Source: Enterovibrio sp. JCM 19048
GTDB lineage: Bacteria; Pseudomonadota; Gammaproteobacteria; Enterobacterales; Vibrionaceae
Direction of reading: 5' to 3'
DNA length: 64,000 nucleotides
Assembly: GCA_001310415.1 (NCBI GenBank)
Contig: BAXE01000005.1
Span: 62,001-126,000, forward strand
Within the stretch, counting starts at the first letter, position 1, and each line of letters starts with the position of its first letter. The notes under the pieces are model-generated. The model saw nothing but the letters and a program-made list of their open reading frames with translations, was not told where the DNA came from and made no database searches. Below, one piece after another: positions 63,680 through 64,000 of the stretch. The translations under genes were made by a program, and so were the position numbers.

Positions 63680-64000
63680 CTGGATCCTGTCGTCAGCAGA
63701 TTCCACTATTCGTCTGGCGGTTCCACTGATTTTCGCTGCCATGGCGGGAATTTTTTCTGAAAGGGCGGGTGTGGTCGATATCGGCCTTGAAGGCAAAATG
63801 CTCTTCGCTGCCTTTACGGCAGCGGCGGTTTCCTATGTCACGGGCAACCCTTGGCTTGGCATGCTGGGTGCGATTGCCGGTTCTGTCATGTTAGCACTGG
63901 TTCACGGCTACGCTTCCATTACCCAAAAGGGCGACCAAATCATCTCAGGTCTGGCAGTGAATTTCTTTGCCTCGGGGATGACGATTACTCTGGGGCATGC
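63666..64000 (+). CDS. BMP-type ABC transporter permease 2 (partial, runs off the window)
   Basis: The ATG at 63666 opens [17 protein letters not shown]. The family blocks 'FAAMAGIFSERAGVVDIGLEGKML' and 'GDQIISGLAVNFFASGMT' are present. The remaining ~190 residues expected of the family lie beyond the right edge. It pairs with permease 1 to form the heterodimeric channel of this nucleoside-type importer. Confidence 0.88.
   Translation, partial: MELFNWILSSADSTIRLAVPLIFAAMAGIFSERAGVVDIGLEGKMLFAAFTAAAVSYVTGNPWLGMLGAIAGSVMLALVHGYASITQKGDQIISGLAVNFFASGMTITLGH

Overview
The window looks like a chromosomal segment from a marine gammaproteobacterium of the family Vibrionaceae; a Grimontia- or Enterovibrio-like genome is my best guess. 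The guess rests on three things: the gene order malT-malP-malQ-glgB, a FabV-type enoyl-ACP reductase that I recall as closely similar to the Vibrio cholerae enzyme, and a C-terminal secretion domain of the VCA0849 type on the giant adhesin. There are no rRNA or tRNA genes, CRISPR arrays or complete insertion sequences.

A dominant property is sequence quality. Roughly 55-60 single-base frame breaks interrupt about 30 otherwise conserved genes, usually at short homopolymers, and in each case the reading frame resumes in a neighbouring frame with family-typical sequence. I treat these as probable indel errors of the assembly. Each broken gene is reported as one CDS spanning all of its pieces; true pseudogenisation cannot be excluded gene by gene.

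Layout. 1-276: 3' end of an unidentified gene. 277-18143: a maltodextrin/glycogen island. Rightward are lamB (maltoporin), malM, a cytoplasmic GH13 alpha-amylase and a glycogen debranching-type enzyme. Leftward are glgB, malQ, malP and the activator gene malT. Two copies of a ~265 bp terminal-inverted-repeat element bracket the malM-amylase-debranching block. The two control regions (upstream of lamB and of malP) share MalT-box-like sequences and seven copies of the heptamer GGCGTAG/CTACGCC. 18640-30198: a complete Tad (Flp pilus) locus, flp-tadV-rcpC-rcpA-rcpB-tadZ-tadA-tadB-tadC-tadD-tadE-tadF-tadG, closed by an OmpA-domain gene and a strong bidirectional terminator. 30285-36194: MATE exporter, histidine phosphatase, potassium channel, EamA and APC transporters. 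36360-40489: a BtsS/BtsR (YehU/YehT) two-component system next to a CstA/BtsT-family transporter, whose promoter region carries three evenly spaced BtsR-like boxes; this reads as a pyruvate/peptide-responsive uptake module.

40635-50363: a single ~3,240-residue RTX/VCBS/cadherin-repeat adhesin with two seven-bladed beta-propeller-like modules nested inside VCBS repeats. 50371-59658: a permease with a very His/Met-rich loop, a small winged-helix protein, a PAS-containing chemoreceptor, fabV, mgsA, mobB, a DEDD-type exonuclease and an EEP-family nuclease/phosphatase. 59929-64000: a BMP-type (nucleoside) ABC transporter operon running off the right edge.

The most unusual items are the nested propeller adhesin, the covarying inverted-repeat elements and their relic between two convergent genes, the shared GGCGTAG clusters, the 20-bp-phased BtsR boxes, and the cysteine-rich insert in TadG.
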